Positions 8,601 to 17,100 of a stretch of DNA of 59,088 nt are shown here, piece by piece. The stretch's first letter is position 1, and the number at the start of each line of letters is the position of its first letter. This DNA comes from Bacteroidales bacterium Bact_14 (lineage in GTDB: Bacteria > Bacteroidota > Bacteroidia > Bacteroidales > UBA932). The stretch lies in NCBI GenBank assembly GCA_001602865.1, contig LUZF01000007.1, positions 1 to 59,088 of the forward strand, in the 5' to 3' direction. Below the pieces are notes generated by a model. The model had not been told where the DNA came from. It did not search any database and worked only from the letters and a program-made list of their open reading frames with translations. The translations under genes were made by a program, and so were the position numbers.

Positions 8601-8820
8601 CGCGCGCTTCTACCTCGAATTCTACGAGTACGCCGTCGATGATTTCGAACTCTGCGGCAACTACATCTATTACCTCGCCGACACGTTCAAGGTGAACGGA
8701 GACGAAGGGCTTTCCGACAAACTGGTGGACAATTTCTCCAGGCTGGTGGACCTGATGACCGGTAAGGAGGATGGGGACATCCGGGATGCGGACGCCGGCG
8801 AGATGGAATTGGTCGGTTAG
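5689..8820 (+). CDS. DUF2723 membrane protein, GT-C-type glycosyltransferase-like
   Basis: A 1,043-residue protein. The N-terminal half has about a dozen hydrophobic helices and contains the DUF2723 core, with FWDCGEFIASSYKLEVGHPP at about residues 36-55. In GT-C-fold enzymes the acidic residues of this first extracytoplasmic loop are catalytic. The C-terminal half is soluble and includes VTHGDNDTFPLWYAQEV. The family is widespread in Bacteroidota and is thought to transfer sugars from a lipid carrier on the outer face of the inner membrane, possibly in protein O-glycosylation. The substrate is not known from sequence. The gene has no CATG tetranucleotide in 3.1 kb. Its stop overlaps the convergent methyltransferase gene by 4 bases. 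Confidence 0.8.
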   Translation: MDTKKFNLWNRLTGLLVFAVSLATYLSTMEPTASFWDCGEFIASSYKLEVGHPPGNPVFQLIARFFTIFGDNMHAAILVNAVSALCSALTIFLLYLTIVFFVKRLVRPGADGRYNLANALIIFGSGAVGALAYTFSDTFWFSAVEGEVYGMSSLFTALVFWAMIRWYETADEPYANRWIVLISFLMGLSIGVHLLNLLTIPALVFLFYYRKRENGTFSFWEYVKILLISVVILGAILFVIVPWLPKAAAYADLAFVNGLGLPYNSGAAFFMVALLALCFWGLFRSLKREKVVLNTVLLCFTTIIIGFSIFSICIIRSAAKTPTNEYQPDNAFTLVRYLSREQYGSNPILYGQYFDAPYDLKVKRYWAPLNGKYVHADGPVDIKYKAEGKMLFPRMWSPSTSGTANEDFYESYMNGKGKRIDGTDHKKPTMGANLAYFFDYQMNWMYWRYFMWNFVGRQNDIHSPTPGDIFLGNWESGVKFLDNYRLGDQADAPDMLKNNKGKNHYYFLPLLLGLLGLFFQFGRDKRGCWLVFLLFFMTGIAIVVYLNQPPYQVRERDYAYAGSFYAFSIWIGIAVAAVYGWLKDLLRKDSVAAAAGVTVLLLCVPALMAAQNWDDHDRSHRTSAVEIGYNYLNSAGENGILVTHGDNDTFPLWYAQEVENVRPDVRICNTSLLGTDWHIDQMKYAVNESAPLDLRVGLEQYLYGTNEVVYIYDTRNQVIPLSDVMTVFRHPDAKIVLASGKRVDYIMSRRFSIPVNKENVLRCGILSEKYADQIPDEIVLEIPEGKDYLTKPELFMLDLLSNYRWDRPLNLLNMAGDLNMGIKDYLMFEGFSYRFVPLRNTPSSRDAGIVDTDRLYDLLTNVYSFDAVSREGWYVDYQNLYTYLGAVPLRSMFVTAADAFLKAGETERAIEMLDMCEEKVPASNFPIETIPIGFSGNDFMITEMVDLYYRLGQRDKARELGIALANELIVTARFYLEFYEYAVDDFELCGNYIYYLADTFKVNGDEGLSDKLVDNFSRLVDLMTGKEDGDIRDADAGEMELVG

Positions 8821-9719
8821 CGCTCGAGGCGCACGAAAATACTGAGCGGGAGAGCTTTGCCGTAACGGTCGGGAAGGGCGAGCTCCCCGCTTTCCATTTG
8901 CCCGCCGGGGCCGAAGGCTTCGCGCACCGTGGTTTCGCCCAGCAGGGGAGAGTAGCCGTTCGAGTAGAGGTTGAGGACGAGGAAGCTGCGCTCCGGTTCG
9001 AGGATGGCGGCAACGGTCTCCAGCATTTCGAAGAGGCACTCGTCGAGCTTCCATTTCTCCCCGTCGGGGCCGTGGCCGTAAGCCGGCGGATCCAGGATGA
9101 TGCCCTGGTAGCGGTTGCCGCGGCGCGCTTCCCGGCGCACGAATTTCATCGCATCCTCCACGAGCCAGCGGATGCCGTCCATCCCGCTGCGCTCCATGTT
9201 GCCGCGGGCCCAGGTGACGACCTGGCGCACGGCGTCCAGGTGCGTCACGTCCGCCCCGGCGGCCTTGGCGGCCAGCGAAGCGGCGCCGGTGTAGGCGAAG
9301 AGGTTGAGGACTTTCGGCCGGGGGCCGAGGGCCTTGGTATGGCTGTAGATATATTCCCAGTTGGCGGCCTGCTCGGGGAAGACGCCGACGTGCTTGAAGG
9401 CGGTGAGCCCGAGGCGGAGCTGGAAGTCCAGGCCCGGCTGCGCACCCTTGTAGCGGATGTACCACTGGTCATCCATCGTCTTGAGGCGCTCCCAGGTGCC
9501 GCTGTCCTCCTTGCCGGCCTTGCCGAAGCCGGCGCCCGGGCGGAAGCGCACGTGGGCGAGTTTCTCCCACTCCGCGGCGGACATCGACGGGCGCCAGAGC
9601 GCCTTCGGCTCCGGCCGTATCATCGTGTACGGGCCGAAGCGCTCGAGCTTCGCCCCGTCGCCGCTGTCCAGCAGCGCGTAATCCTTCCAGAATTCCCCGG
9701 GATACTCCACTTTCATCAT
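8817..9719 (-). CDS. Class I SAM-dependent methyltransferase, RlmI-like
   Basis: A 300-residue methyltransferase related to the 23S rRNA cytosine methyltransferase RlmI. It has the SAM-binding motif VLNLFAYTGAASLAAKAAGA (about residues 130-149) with the acidic HLDAV that follows, and a catalytic-site motif IILDPPAYGHGPDG (about 203-216). It lacks the N-terminal PUA domain of full RlmI. Methylation of 23S rRNA is the likely role, but the exact base is inferred. Two adjacent ATGs (9719 and 9716) are possible starts, both 7-10 bases from a perfect -7 box. The longer frame to 9806 was rejected because it reads through the promoter. Confidence 0.75.
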   Translation of the reverse strand: MMKVEYPGEFWKDYALLDSGDGAKLERFGPYTMIRPEPKALWRPSMSAAEWEKLAHVRFRPGAGFGKAGKEDSGTWERLKTMDDQWYIRYKGAQPGLDFQLRLGLTAFKHVGVFPEQAANWEYIYSHTKALGPRPKVLNLFAYTGAASLAAKAAGADVTHLDAVRQVVTWARGNMERSGMDGIRWLVEDAMKFVRREARRGNRYQGIILDPPAYGHGPDGEKWKLDECLFEMLETVAAILEPERSFLVLNLYSNGYSPLLGETTVREAFGPGGQMESGELALPDRYGKALPLSIFVRLER

Positions 9720-9726
9720 GGTTCTG

Positions 9727-9734
9727 CAAAGATA
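9727..9734 (-). promoter_or_regulatory. -7 box for the methyltransferase gene
   Basis: TATCTTTG read leftward, 7 bases before the ATG at 9719, so the leader is very short or absent. Confidence 0.65.
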
Positions 9735-9753
9735 GTATTTTCTGTAAAAATTG

Positions 9754-9761
9754 TATTTTTG
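9754..9761 (+). promoter_or_regulatory. -7 box for the propeller lipoprotein gene
   Basis: TATTTTTG matches TAnnTTTG and lies 32 bases before the TTG start at 9794, which leaves room for the ribosome binding site below. Confidence 0.6.
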
Positions 9762-9784
9762 TATATGCGTGAGACCCCGCTCAC

Positions 9785-9790
9785 GGAGGG
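9785..9790 (+). promoter_or_regulatory. Shine-Dalgarno site supporting a TTG start
   Basis: GGAGGG lies 3 bases before the TTG at 9794. Strong Shine-Dalgarno sites are uncommon in Bacteroidota. An in-frame TGA at 9770-9772 with no ATG after it makes the TTG the only start that gives a signal peptide. Confidence 0.6.
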
Positions 9791-9793
9791 AAA

Positions 9794-11143
9794 TTGCGGA
9801 AAGCACAAATCAAATCTTCGGTCGTTGCAGGACTGCTGGCAGGGATGCTGCTGGCAGGGAGCTGTGCGCGGGTGAAGTATGAGACCCGCGCGGAGCTCCC
9901 GGAGATTTTTCCGGACTATGTCGGCGTGACGGTCCCGGAGGGGATGGCGCCCCTGACTTTCCGGATGAAAGACGGGCGAAAACTGTCTTATGCCGTTGAA
10001 CGGAAGGGAGATACGCTGTTCTACCGGGTCAGGGCGCGGGAGCGGGGGAGTCGCCGCGGGACGGAATATGCGCCGTTCCCGGTCTATGTCTCCCGGGACG
10101 CCATCGATCCCTTCATCGCCTACCGGCTGATCGAGCCCGGCTACCAGAGCTGGAGCGATATGGGCATCTATGCCCGGGAGCTGGCCTCCTACCGCGAAAA
10201 GACCGTGGTCTCCAGCAAAGACATCGGCGGAGGATGCGTCAACTGCCATCAGTTTCCGGGCGGAGACCCGTCCCGGATGATGCTCCACGTCCGCGGGACG
10301 GGCGGCGGAACCGTCTTCCGCGACGGGGAGGACCTCCACCTCCTGAATCTGGCGACCGTGGGCCCGCAGCGGCAGGGAACTTATCCCGCCTGGCACCCTT
10401 CCGGCCGCTGGATCGCCTTCTCCTCCAATTCCACGCAGCAGAGCTTCCCGCTGACGGGGAGCCAGCAGGTGGAAGTCTATGACCACTTCTCGGACATCAT
10501 CCTCTTCGATACGCAGACGGAATCCGTCTCCACGTATGAGCCGATGTTCGGCGACGCGGCGATGGAGACATTCCCGGCCTGGTCGCCGGACGGCGGGACG
10601 CTGTACTACTGCAGCGCGCCGCAGGTGGAGGATGTCGCCGGGAACCGCGCGGACATCCGTTATGCCCTGAAGGCCGTCCGTTTCACGGCCGGGGCCTTCA
10701 CCGGCGAACCGCAGACGCTGCTGGAAAGCGACACGCTCTCGGTCTCCTTCCCGCGCGTAAGCGGGAAATGGCTGCTCTTCACCGGTTCCGCGTACGGGAC
10801 CTTCCCGATCTGGCACCGGGAGGCGGACCTGTACCTGATGGACCTGGAGGCGGGTGCCGTGCGCCGCGTGGATGAACTCAACAGCGCGGACACGGAGAGC
10901 TACCATTCCTGGTCCTCCGGCGGCCGCTGGATCGTCTTCTCCAGCCGCCGCATCGACGGCCGCTTCACCCGCCTGTACCTGTCGCACTTCGACGGGGAAG
11001 GCCATTTTTCGAAACCGTTCCTTCTCCCGCAGAAGGATCCATCCCACAATACCCTCCGGCTCAAGTCCTACAATGTGCCCGAGTTCGTCAAGGGCGATCC
11101 TGGGACGTGGTCCAAACCGATTTCCAGCCTCTTTGCCCGATGA
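9794..11143 (+). CDS. PD40 beta-propeller lipoprotein with a CXXCH motif
   Basis: A 449-residue lipoprotein (TTG start, signal peptide to AGSC, Cys24). The mature protein has an N-terminal domain with a CVNCH motif at residues 148-152, followed by TolB/PD40-type propeller repeats such as YPAWHPSGRWIAFSSNS, FPAWSPDGGTLYYCSA and YHSWSSGGRWIVFSSRR. CXXCH is the covalent attachment site for c-type heme, so this may be a mono-heme propeller protein in the envelope. That is inference from a single motif. Its stop overlaps the ATG of the next gene (ATGA), so the two should act together. The proximal ligand would be His152; no distal ligand can be assigned. Confidence 0.7.
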   Translation: MRKAQIKSSVVAGLLAGMLLAGSCARVKYETRAELPEIFPDYVGVTVPEGMAPLTFRMKDGRKLSYAVERKGDTLFYRVRARERGSRRGTEYAPFPVYVSRDAIDPFIAYRLIEPGYQSWSDMGIYARELASYREKTVVSSKDIGGGCVNCHQFPGGDPSRMMLHVRGTGGGTVFRDGEDLHLLNLATVGPQRQGTYPAWHPSGRWIAFSSNSTQQSFPLTGSQQVEVYDHFSDIILFDTQTESVSTYEPMFGDAAMETFPAWSPDGGTLYYCSAPQVEDVAGNRADIRYALKAVRFTAGAFTGEPQTLLESDTLSVSFPRVSGKWLLFTGSAYGTFPIWHREADLYLMDLEAGAVRRVDELNSADTESYHSWSSGGRWIVFSSRRIDGRFTRLYLSHFDGEGHFSKPFLLPQKDPSHNTLRLKSYNVPEFVKGDPGTWSKPISSLFAR

Positions 11144-12390
11144 AACGATTCCTGCCGCCCGTGATTCTCTTCCTCGGAGTGTTTCTCGTCACGCTGCTGG
11201 CGCAGAAATACACGTTCGTGGCCCAAGAGCAGAACGGGCTGTTCCTGCTCTCGCGGGATTACTTCGCCGGGCGTTTCGCTTCCCCGCTGCCGGTGTCCGG
11301 CATCCTCGGGGATTTTCTGGCGCAGTTCTTCCGTTTTTCCTTCTATGCGCAGGCGATTGTCGCAGCCGGGGTGACGCTGGCCTTCCTGCTGCTGCAGGGG
11401 GTGTTCCGGCGGTTGCGGGTGCGCTGGGCGTGGGTCCCGATGGTGCCGGCCGTGGCGCTGTGGATCGTCGTGGCTTTCGGGCATACGCCGCAGCGGGGCG
11501 TGTTCCTGATCTTGGTCTGCGCCGGCTTGTGGCTGCTCTCGCGCCTCTTGCCGTCGCCGGAGAAGGGGAAATGCGGATGGGTGGATGTTGCGCTCTGCGC
11601 GCTGCTGGTCGCGGCCGGGGCGGGGGTGATTGCCCTCCATCCGTCGCTCCGCAGGCGGGAGATTGTTGCCGGGACGCAGTATGCCGTGACCCTGGGGAAC
11701 TGGGACCGTGTGCTCGCCGTCGCGACGCCGGAGCGCTGCGCTGCGGACGAGACGCTGACGCCCCTCGCGCTCCTCGCGCTCGGGGAGAAGGGAATGCTCG
11801 GCGACCGGATTTTCGATTACCCGGTCCGCGGGGAGAATGATTTCGACTGCTGCGACCGGAGCGACGAGGAGAGTGCGTTCTTCCGGACTTTCCTGGATGA
11901 GCGGCTCGGCAGCTACAACGAGGCCGTCCACGCGCTCTACCAGCTGGCCGCGACCCAGGAGCACGGGATGAGCTTCCTCGTGCTGCGGCAGCTGCTGATC
12001 GATTATTACCGCCTGGGGGATTACGCGCTGGCGGAGAAATACTGCGCCGTGCTGTCCCGCAGCCTGTGCCACGGCCAGTTCGTCCGGCGCTTCCGCCGGG
12101 AGATGGCCGCCGGGAAGGCCCGGACGCCGGATACTCCCGCCGCCCGGGGCGTCGCGCCGCTCGCTTCGCGCGACCCGCTCCACCACCTGTACCTGCTGGA
12201 GGCCGCCGGCATCCATTCGCCCGCAGCGGTCGACCGGATGCTATGCACGCTGCTCCTCCGGGGGGAGACGGAGGCTTTCCGGACCCTTTTCGATTCCGTC
12301 CACAAGGCGGGCGCTCCCGTCCCGCGCTATTATCAAAACCCGCGAAGCAACCTTTCAGCCACTTCGCGGGAACCATACATTAAAAACTAA
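11140..12390 (+). CDS. DUF6057-like membrane protein
   Basis: A 416-residue protein with an N-terminal signal-anchor helix (FLPPVILFLGVFLVTLLA), about four more membrane segments up to residue 180 (for example AQAIVAAGVTLAFLLLQGVF and VALCALLVAAGAGVIAL), and a soluble, helical C-terminal half. The helices around residues 265-310 look like degenerate tetratricopeptide pairs (YNEAVHALYQLAA, LGDYALAEKYCAVLS). The pattern resembles Bacteroidota proteins classed as DUF6057, whose function is not known. The start ATG at 11140 overlaps the stop of the CXXCH propeller gene by 4 bases, so they form a two-gene operon. The family assignment is from memory of the domain layout and is moderate. Confidence 0.6.
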   Translation: MKRFLPPVILFLGVFLVTLLAQKYTFVAQEQNGLFLLSRDYFAGRFASPLPVSGILGDFLAQFFRFSFYAQAIVAAGVTLAFLLLQGVFRRLRVRWAWVPMVPAVALWIVVAFGHTPQRGVFLILVCAGLWLLSRLLPSPEKGKCGWVDVALCALLVAAGAGVIALHPSLRRREIVAGTQYAVTLGNWDRVLAVATPERCAADETLTPLALLALGEKGMLGDRIFDYPVRGENDFDCCDRSDEESAFFRTFLDERLGSYNEAVHALYQLAATQEHGMSFLVLRQLLIDYYRLGDYALAEKYCAVLSRSLCHGQFVRRFRREMAAGKARTPDTPAARGVAPLASRDPLHHLYLLEAAGIHSPAAVDRMLCTLLLRGETEAFRTLFDSVHKAGAPVPRYYQNPRSNLSATSREPYIKN

Positions 12391-12405
12391 CCAGAGAGAA
12401 CTCTA

Positions 12406-14169
12406 TTATTCGTATCCGTCGTTCTGGGTACACAGCGGGTTGGCTGTGAGCTCGGAAGTAGGAATCGGATAGCGGAGGTGGATCGGGTTCCAATCCCAGT
12501 CACGCGCCTGGACGGGAATCATATTCGCTCGCTCAGCTTCGGAAGCCTTGTCCCACGGCTCGTTCTTGTCCGCACCGCTCGGGACATAGTACTTCTTGGT
12601 CGCGGTGTTGTAGAAGGTCGCGCCGCCGTTCTTCGGATATTCGCAGTCGAGCCACTCCTGGACGAGATCCATACGGCAGAGGTCGTACCATAGGCTGAAC
12701 TCGTAAGTGAACTCCTTGCGGCGTTCCTGTGTCAGGGCGACGACCCATACGTCGCTCTTGTAGCCCTTGTCCGCCTTGTACTTGGTGTAGACGGTCTTGG
12801 CGTCAGGAACGGTGACCTTCTCGGTGTTCAGCATCGCGGTGGGGAACTTGTAGGTGGACTTGTTGGTCACATTCGGATCGTAGCCGACTTCCAGGTTACC
12901 CCAGGCACGGTTGCGGATCTGGTTGATGATGTCCCAGCCTGCGGCTTCGTCACCGGTACGGAAGCAGCACTCGGCATAGTTGAGCAGCACTTCGGAGTAG
13001 CGGTAGAGCTGGACGGAGAAGGCGTTGTACTTGTTGTTTGTCTTCCACCATTTCGTGCTGTGGTTGTTCGGCGTACCCTTGTCCTGCCAAAAACGCTGGA
13101 AATTGGACTTCTTGCCGATCGGGTCACCCGTGTACGGGTTCACGTCGCCGTAGGTGCCGTGCCAGCAGACGATGTTGTAGGTAAGGCGCTTGTCGCCGGG
13201 CTCGAAGGAGCGGACCAGCTCGTAGGACAGCGCGGAGTCGCCCCAGCCGCCGTACTCGTTCGCCTTGGTCTGCTGCGTGAAATAACGGTAGTCGTCCTTC
13301 ATCTCGTTGCGGTAGGCCTTGTAGCCGCTGTTCATATCCGGGAAGAGCGGGAAGGAAACTTCCCAGATGGTCTCTTCGCTCTGCGGGTTGCCTTCCCAGT
13401 GGAGCATACCGTGGACCGGGTTCAGCTTGCGGCCGCTGTGGTCGATAATGTCCTTGAGCTGGGACTTGGCCGTAGTAAAGTCGCCGATGTACATATTGGC
13501 CTTCGCGGCATAGGCGAGCGCGCCGGCCTTGGTGAAACGTCCGACCATACCGTCGGCCGGCCACCAGTCGAGGTATTTGGCTGCGTATTCGAAGTCCTCC
13601 TTGATGGTCTTCCAGGCCTCCTCGTCGGAATCCGGACGCGCCTTCTCCGGAGAGTTGGCATAGGTCTCGCCGGTCATCAGCATCGGCACGCGGCTGAAGT
13701 TGATGGTCAGGTAATAATAGGCGGCGGCACGCAGGCACCGGGCTTCGGATTCATAGATCACGCGGGTTGCCGCGGGAACCACGTCGTCGCTGACGTTCTC
13801 CAGGTCCGCGAGATACAGGTTCGCGCGGGAAACCATCTGGTAGGAATAGCGCCAGGCCCGCTCGAAGAATTCGGACTTGGATTCGACGCCCCAGGAGTGG
13901 GTGGACATTTCCGCGTCCCAGCCATCCGCCTGCAGGTCGAGGGTCGGCAGGTTCGCGAGGGCCGGATGCGGCTTTACGTAGAAGTTGCTGGGTTCATACA
14001 GGATGCTGTATACACCCGTAAGCCCTCTGAAGACATTGTCTGCATCTTCATACACGCCGTCCGGGTTGACGACGCTGTAGTAATCGACGTTGAGGAAATC
14101 GTCGCTGCAGGATACGGTCAGGGCGGTCGCACCCAGGACGATCATTGCATATAATAGGATCTTTTTCAT
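12406..14169 (-). CDS. SusD/RagB-family nutrient-binding lipoprotein
   Basis: A 587-residue outer-membrane lipoprotein of the SusD family, which forms the lid over a SusC channel and captures its substrate at the cell surface. The signal peptide ends at VSC (Cys21), and the mature N-terminus SDDFLNV has the acidic residues typical of surface-exported lipoproteins and of SusD proteins. The helical SusD fold is visible in GLTGVYSILYEP, FFERAWRYSYQMVSRANLYL and the C-terminal RYPIPTSELTANP. The gene lies 19 bases after susC in the same direction. The substrate cannot be told, because no glycoside hydrolase, lyase or peptidase gene lies beside the pair. Confidence 0.95.
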   Translation of the reverse strand: MKKILLYAMIVLGATALTVSCSDDFLNVDYYSVVNPDGVYEDADNVFRGLTGVYSILYEPSNFYVKPHPALANLPTLDLQADGWDAEMSTHSWGVESKSEFFERAWRYSYQMVSRANLYLADLENVSDDVVPAATRVIYESEARCLRAAAYYYLTINFSRVPMLMTGETYANSPEKARPDSDEEAWKTIKEDFEYAAKYLDWWPADGMVGRFTKAGALAYAAKANMYIGDFTTAKSQLKDIIDHSGRKLNPVHGMLHWEGNPQSEETIWEVSFPLFPDMNSGYKAYRNEMKDDYRYFTQQTKANEYGGWGDSALSYELVRSFEPGDKRLTYNIVCWHGTYGDVNPYTGDPIGKKSNFQRFWQDKGTPNNHSTKWWKTNNKYNAFSVQLYRYSEVLLNYAECCFRTGDEAAGWDIINQIRNRAWGNLEVGYDPNVTNKSTYKFPTAMLNTEKVTVPDAKTVYTKYKADKGYKSDVWVVALTQERRKEFTYEFSLWYDLCRMDLVQEWLDCEYPKNGGATFYNTATKKYYVPSGADKNEPWDKASEAERANMIPVQARDWDWNPIHLRYPIPTSELTANPLCTQNDGYE

Positions 14170-14188
14170 ACTTCAGTGCGTTTTTACG

Positions 14189-17100
14189 TTAGAAGCCAAG
14201 CTGGATACCGAGCATATAGGTGCGCGGGAAAGGATAACGGCCGTCGTCGTAACCCGTCGTAATCACGCTTGCGGAAACCTCCGGATCGCCGTACTTGTTG
14301 TACGGGGACAGGGTGAGGAGGTTCTGGATGCTCAGGGAGACGCGCAGGCTGCGGAAGGTATCGCCGAGCGAACGGGTGTTGAAGTTGTAGCCCAACTGGA
14401 AGTTGGAGACCTTCAGGTAGCTGGCCTTCTCGACGTAGAAGTCGGAGACGCGCATGTTGCTGCCGGCGTCGGTACGGGTCAGGCGCGGATAGGTGCCGTT
14501 CGGGTTGGACGGGCTCCACGCGTTCTTCGCGACATCCGCGAGCATATTGTAGTAACCGTTATGCTCGCTGCGGATGGAGATCAGGGAGCACTTGGCCCAG
14601 GACAGGAGGGTCTGGCCGAGGGCGCCGTACATATAGACGGAAGCGTCCCAGTTCCGGAAGCTTGCGGAGAGGTTCAGACCGTAGTTCAGGTCCGGGAAAC
14701 CGTTGCCCAGGTAGGTCTTGTCTTCGGTCGTGATATGTCCGTCTCCGTTCAGGTCCTTGTAGAGGAAGTCGCCGGGGGCGGTGCCCGCATAATCATAATA
14801 GGAGCCCTGGCCATAGAGTTCGACGGCCTTCGCGTTGAGGGCGTCGATTTCGGCCTGGCTGGTGATGATGTGGTCCACGACATAGCCCTGGTAGGTACCG
14901 AGCGCGAGGTCGTTGTAGGAAACCTGGCAGTCTTCCCAGCCGGAACCCTTCGGGCCGGAGACGGTCGTACCGGCGCCGATATCGACAGCCCTGTTCTTGT
15001 TGGTGGATGCGGTCGCGGTCGCGGAGAAGAACCAGTCACGGCTGAACTGCTTCTTGTAACCGAGGGCGAATTCGAAACCGGAGTTGCGGATGGAACCGAA
15101 GTTCGTCGTAATCTTATCAAAACCGGCGGAAGGACGGATGGTCTTCTCGAGGATCAGGTCCCGGGTATCGCGGATGTAGTAATCGACGCTGAAGGTCAAG
15201 GCGTTGCGCAGGAATGCGAGGTCGAGACCGACGTTGGTCTGGACGGAGGTTTCCCAGTGGAGACCCGTGTCGATTTCGCTGGTCTGGATGAGACCGACGA
15301 GGCGGTTCATATCACCGTTGGTGCCGAAGTAGTCGAAGGAAACGCCTGCGGAGAGCCGGGGAACGGAGGCAAGCGCGTCAACATTGCTGTTACCGGTGGT
15401 ACCCCAGCCGGCGCGGAGTTTCAGGACGTCGAATACGCCCAGGTCCTTGATGAATTCTTCGCGGCCGATGTTCCAGGCGGCGGAGAAGGACGGGAAGGTA
15501 CCCCAGCGCTTCTGCTTACCGAAGTTGGAGGAACCGTCGCGGCGGATTGTCGCGGTCAGCATATAACGGCTGTCATAGGCGTAATTGAGACGCGCGAAGT
15601 AGGAGGCGTTGCGGGACTGGACTTTCGGACCGCCGGAACCCTTGTCGTAAGCGGTAGGATCCTTGGAGAAGAAGCCGCGCAGGAAGTCGTAGGTCAGGTA
15701 CGAAGTCTCGGAACCGTTCGAGGAAGCGTGGTAGATGCCCGCGGACTGACCGGCCATCAGCGTGATGTGGTGCTTGAAGAATTCGCGGTCCCAGGTCAGG
15801 TAGTTCTCCGCGCTGACGCTGGTGCTGGCGGAACCGCTCGTCCTGAAGGAGTCCATGGGCGTGTTCTTGTTCTGGTCCCACTCATAGTAGGTACCGAACC
15901 AGACCGGCGTATAGTTCCAGCTGTTGGAACCGGAGAAGTCGTACTTGAGGTTGGTGCGGAAAGTGAGGCCCTTCGCGAGGGTCACTTCGGCCCAGAAGGA
16001 ATTGCGGATGGAACCGTTGTCGTTGTCCCAGTCCTTCTTGTAGGTGGTCTTGTACTGCTCCGCATACGGGTTGGAGGCGTACATACCGGCCGAGCTTTCC
16101 ACGTCCGCGTCGAACATGAAGTGGCCGTAGGTGCCGTCCGGGTAGACGACAGGGACGTTGTTGAGCGTGCCCGTCGCGCGGTCGACATAGTCCATCGTCG
16201 GGACGATGCGGGCATAGTCGAGCATATTGCCGCCGCTCTTGCCCTTGGAGGTGTTGAAGTTCATCGAGAGACCCGCCTTGAGCCACTTCGTGATGTTGAA
16301 GTCGGAGTTGAGGCGGATGAAGAGGCGTTTCTGCCAGGTGTTCACGACGATACCCTTGTTGTCCAGGTAGCCGATGGACAGGCTCGTGCGGGCGGAGTCG
16401 GAACCGCCGGAGATGGCGATGTTGTACTGCTGGCGGAAGGAAGGCTGGGTCATCACGTCCTGCCAGTCGATCTCGTTGAGCCGGCTGTCATACGTGCCGT
16501 CGAACGCCGGGAAAGGCATACGGCCGTCGGCGTTGAGGGACTCGCGGTAAGCGGCCAGCCAGTCGGTCAGGTTCGCCACGTCCATTCTGCGGGCGTAGGA
16601 GGAGATACCGAAATTGGAGGTGAAGTCCACGCGCGTCTTGCCCGCGGCGCCCTTGCGGGTCGTCACGAGGATGACGCCGTTCGCACCGTTGGAACCGTAG
16701 ATCGCGGTCGCGGAAGCGTCCTTGAGGATTTCGATGCTGAGCACTTCCTGCGGGTCGAGCCAGGTGAGGTTCGAGGAGGTACCGTGATCGACGCCGTCCA
16801 CGATCCAGAGCGGATTCGTGTCGCCGTTCACGGTCGCGACGCCGCGGATGCGGATGTTATATCCGCCGGTCGGGTCGCCGCTGGACTGGGTGATGACGAC
16901 GCCGGCCGCCGCGCCCTGGAGACCCTGGGCGATGGTAAGCGGCGCGCGCTTCATCATAGACTCGGAGTCCACCGAGGCGACCGAACCGGTCACGTCGCTC
17001 TTTTTCTGGACGCCGTAACCGATCACCACGGTTTCTTCCAGTAGTTCCGCGTCCTCCTGCAGGAGGATGTCGAATACCGTCCGGGTCCCGATGGTGATTT

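Noticed and set aside
5821-9465. A 1,214-codon open frame on the minus strand, opposite the DUF2723 gene
   Set aside because: Its product is low-complexity and shows no family match; it is a mirror of the strongly codon-biased DUF2723 and methyltransferase genes in GC-rich DNA.
14090-17044. A 984-codon plus-strand frame opposite susC
   Set aside because: An antisense shadow of susC with a repetitive Val/Gly/Ala-rich product and no recognisable domain.
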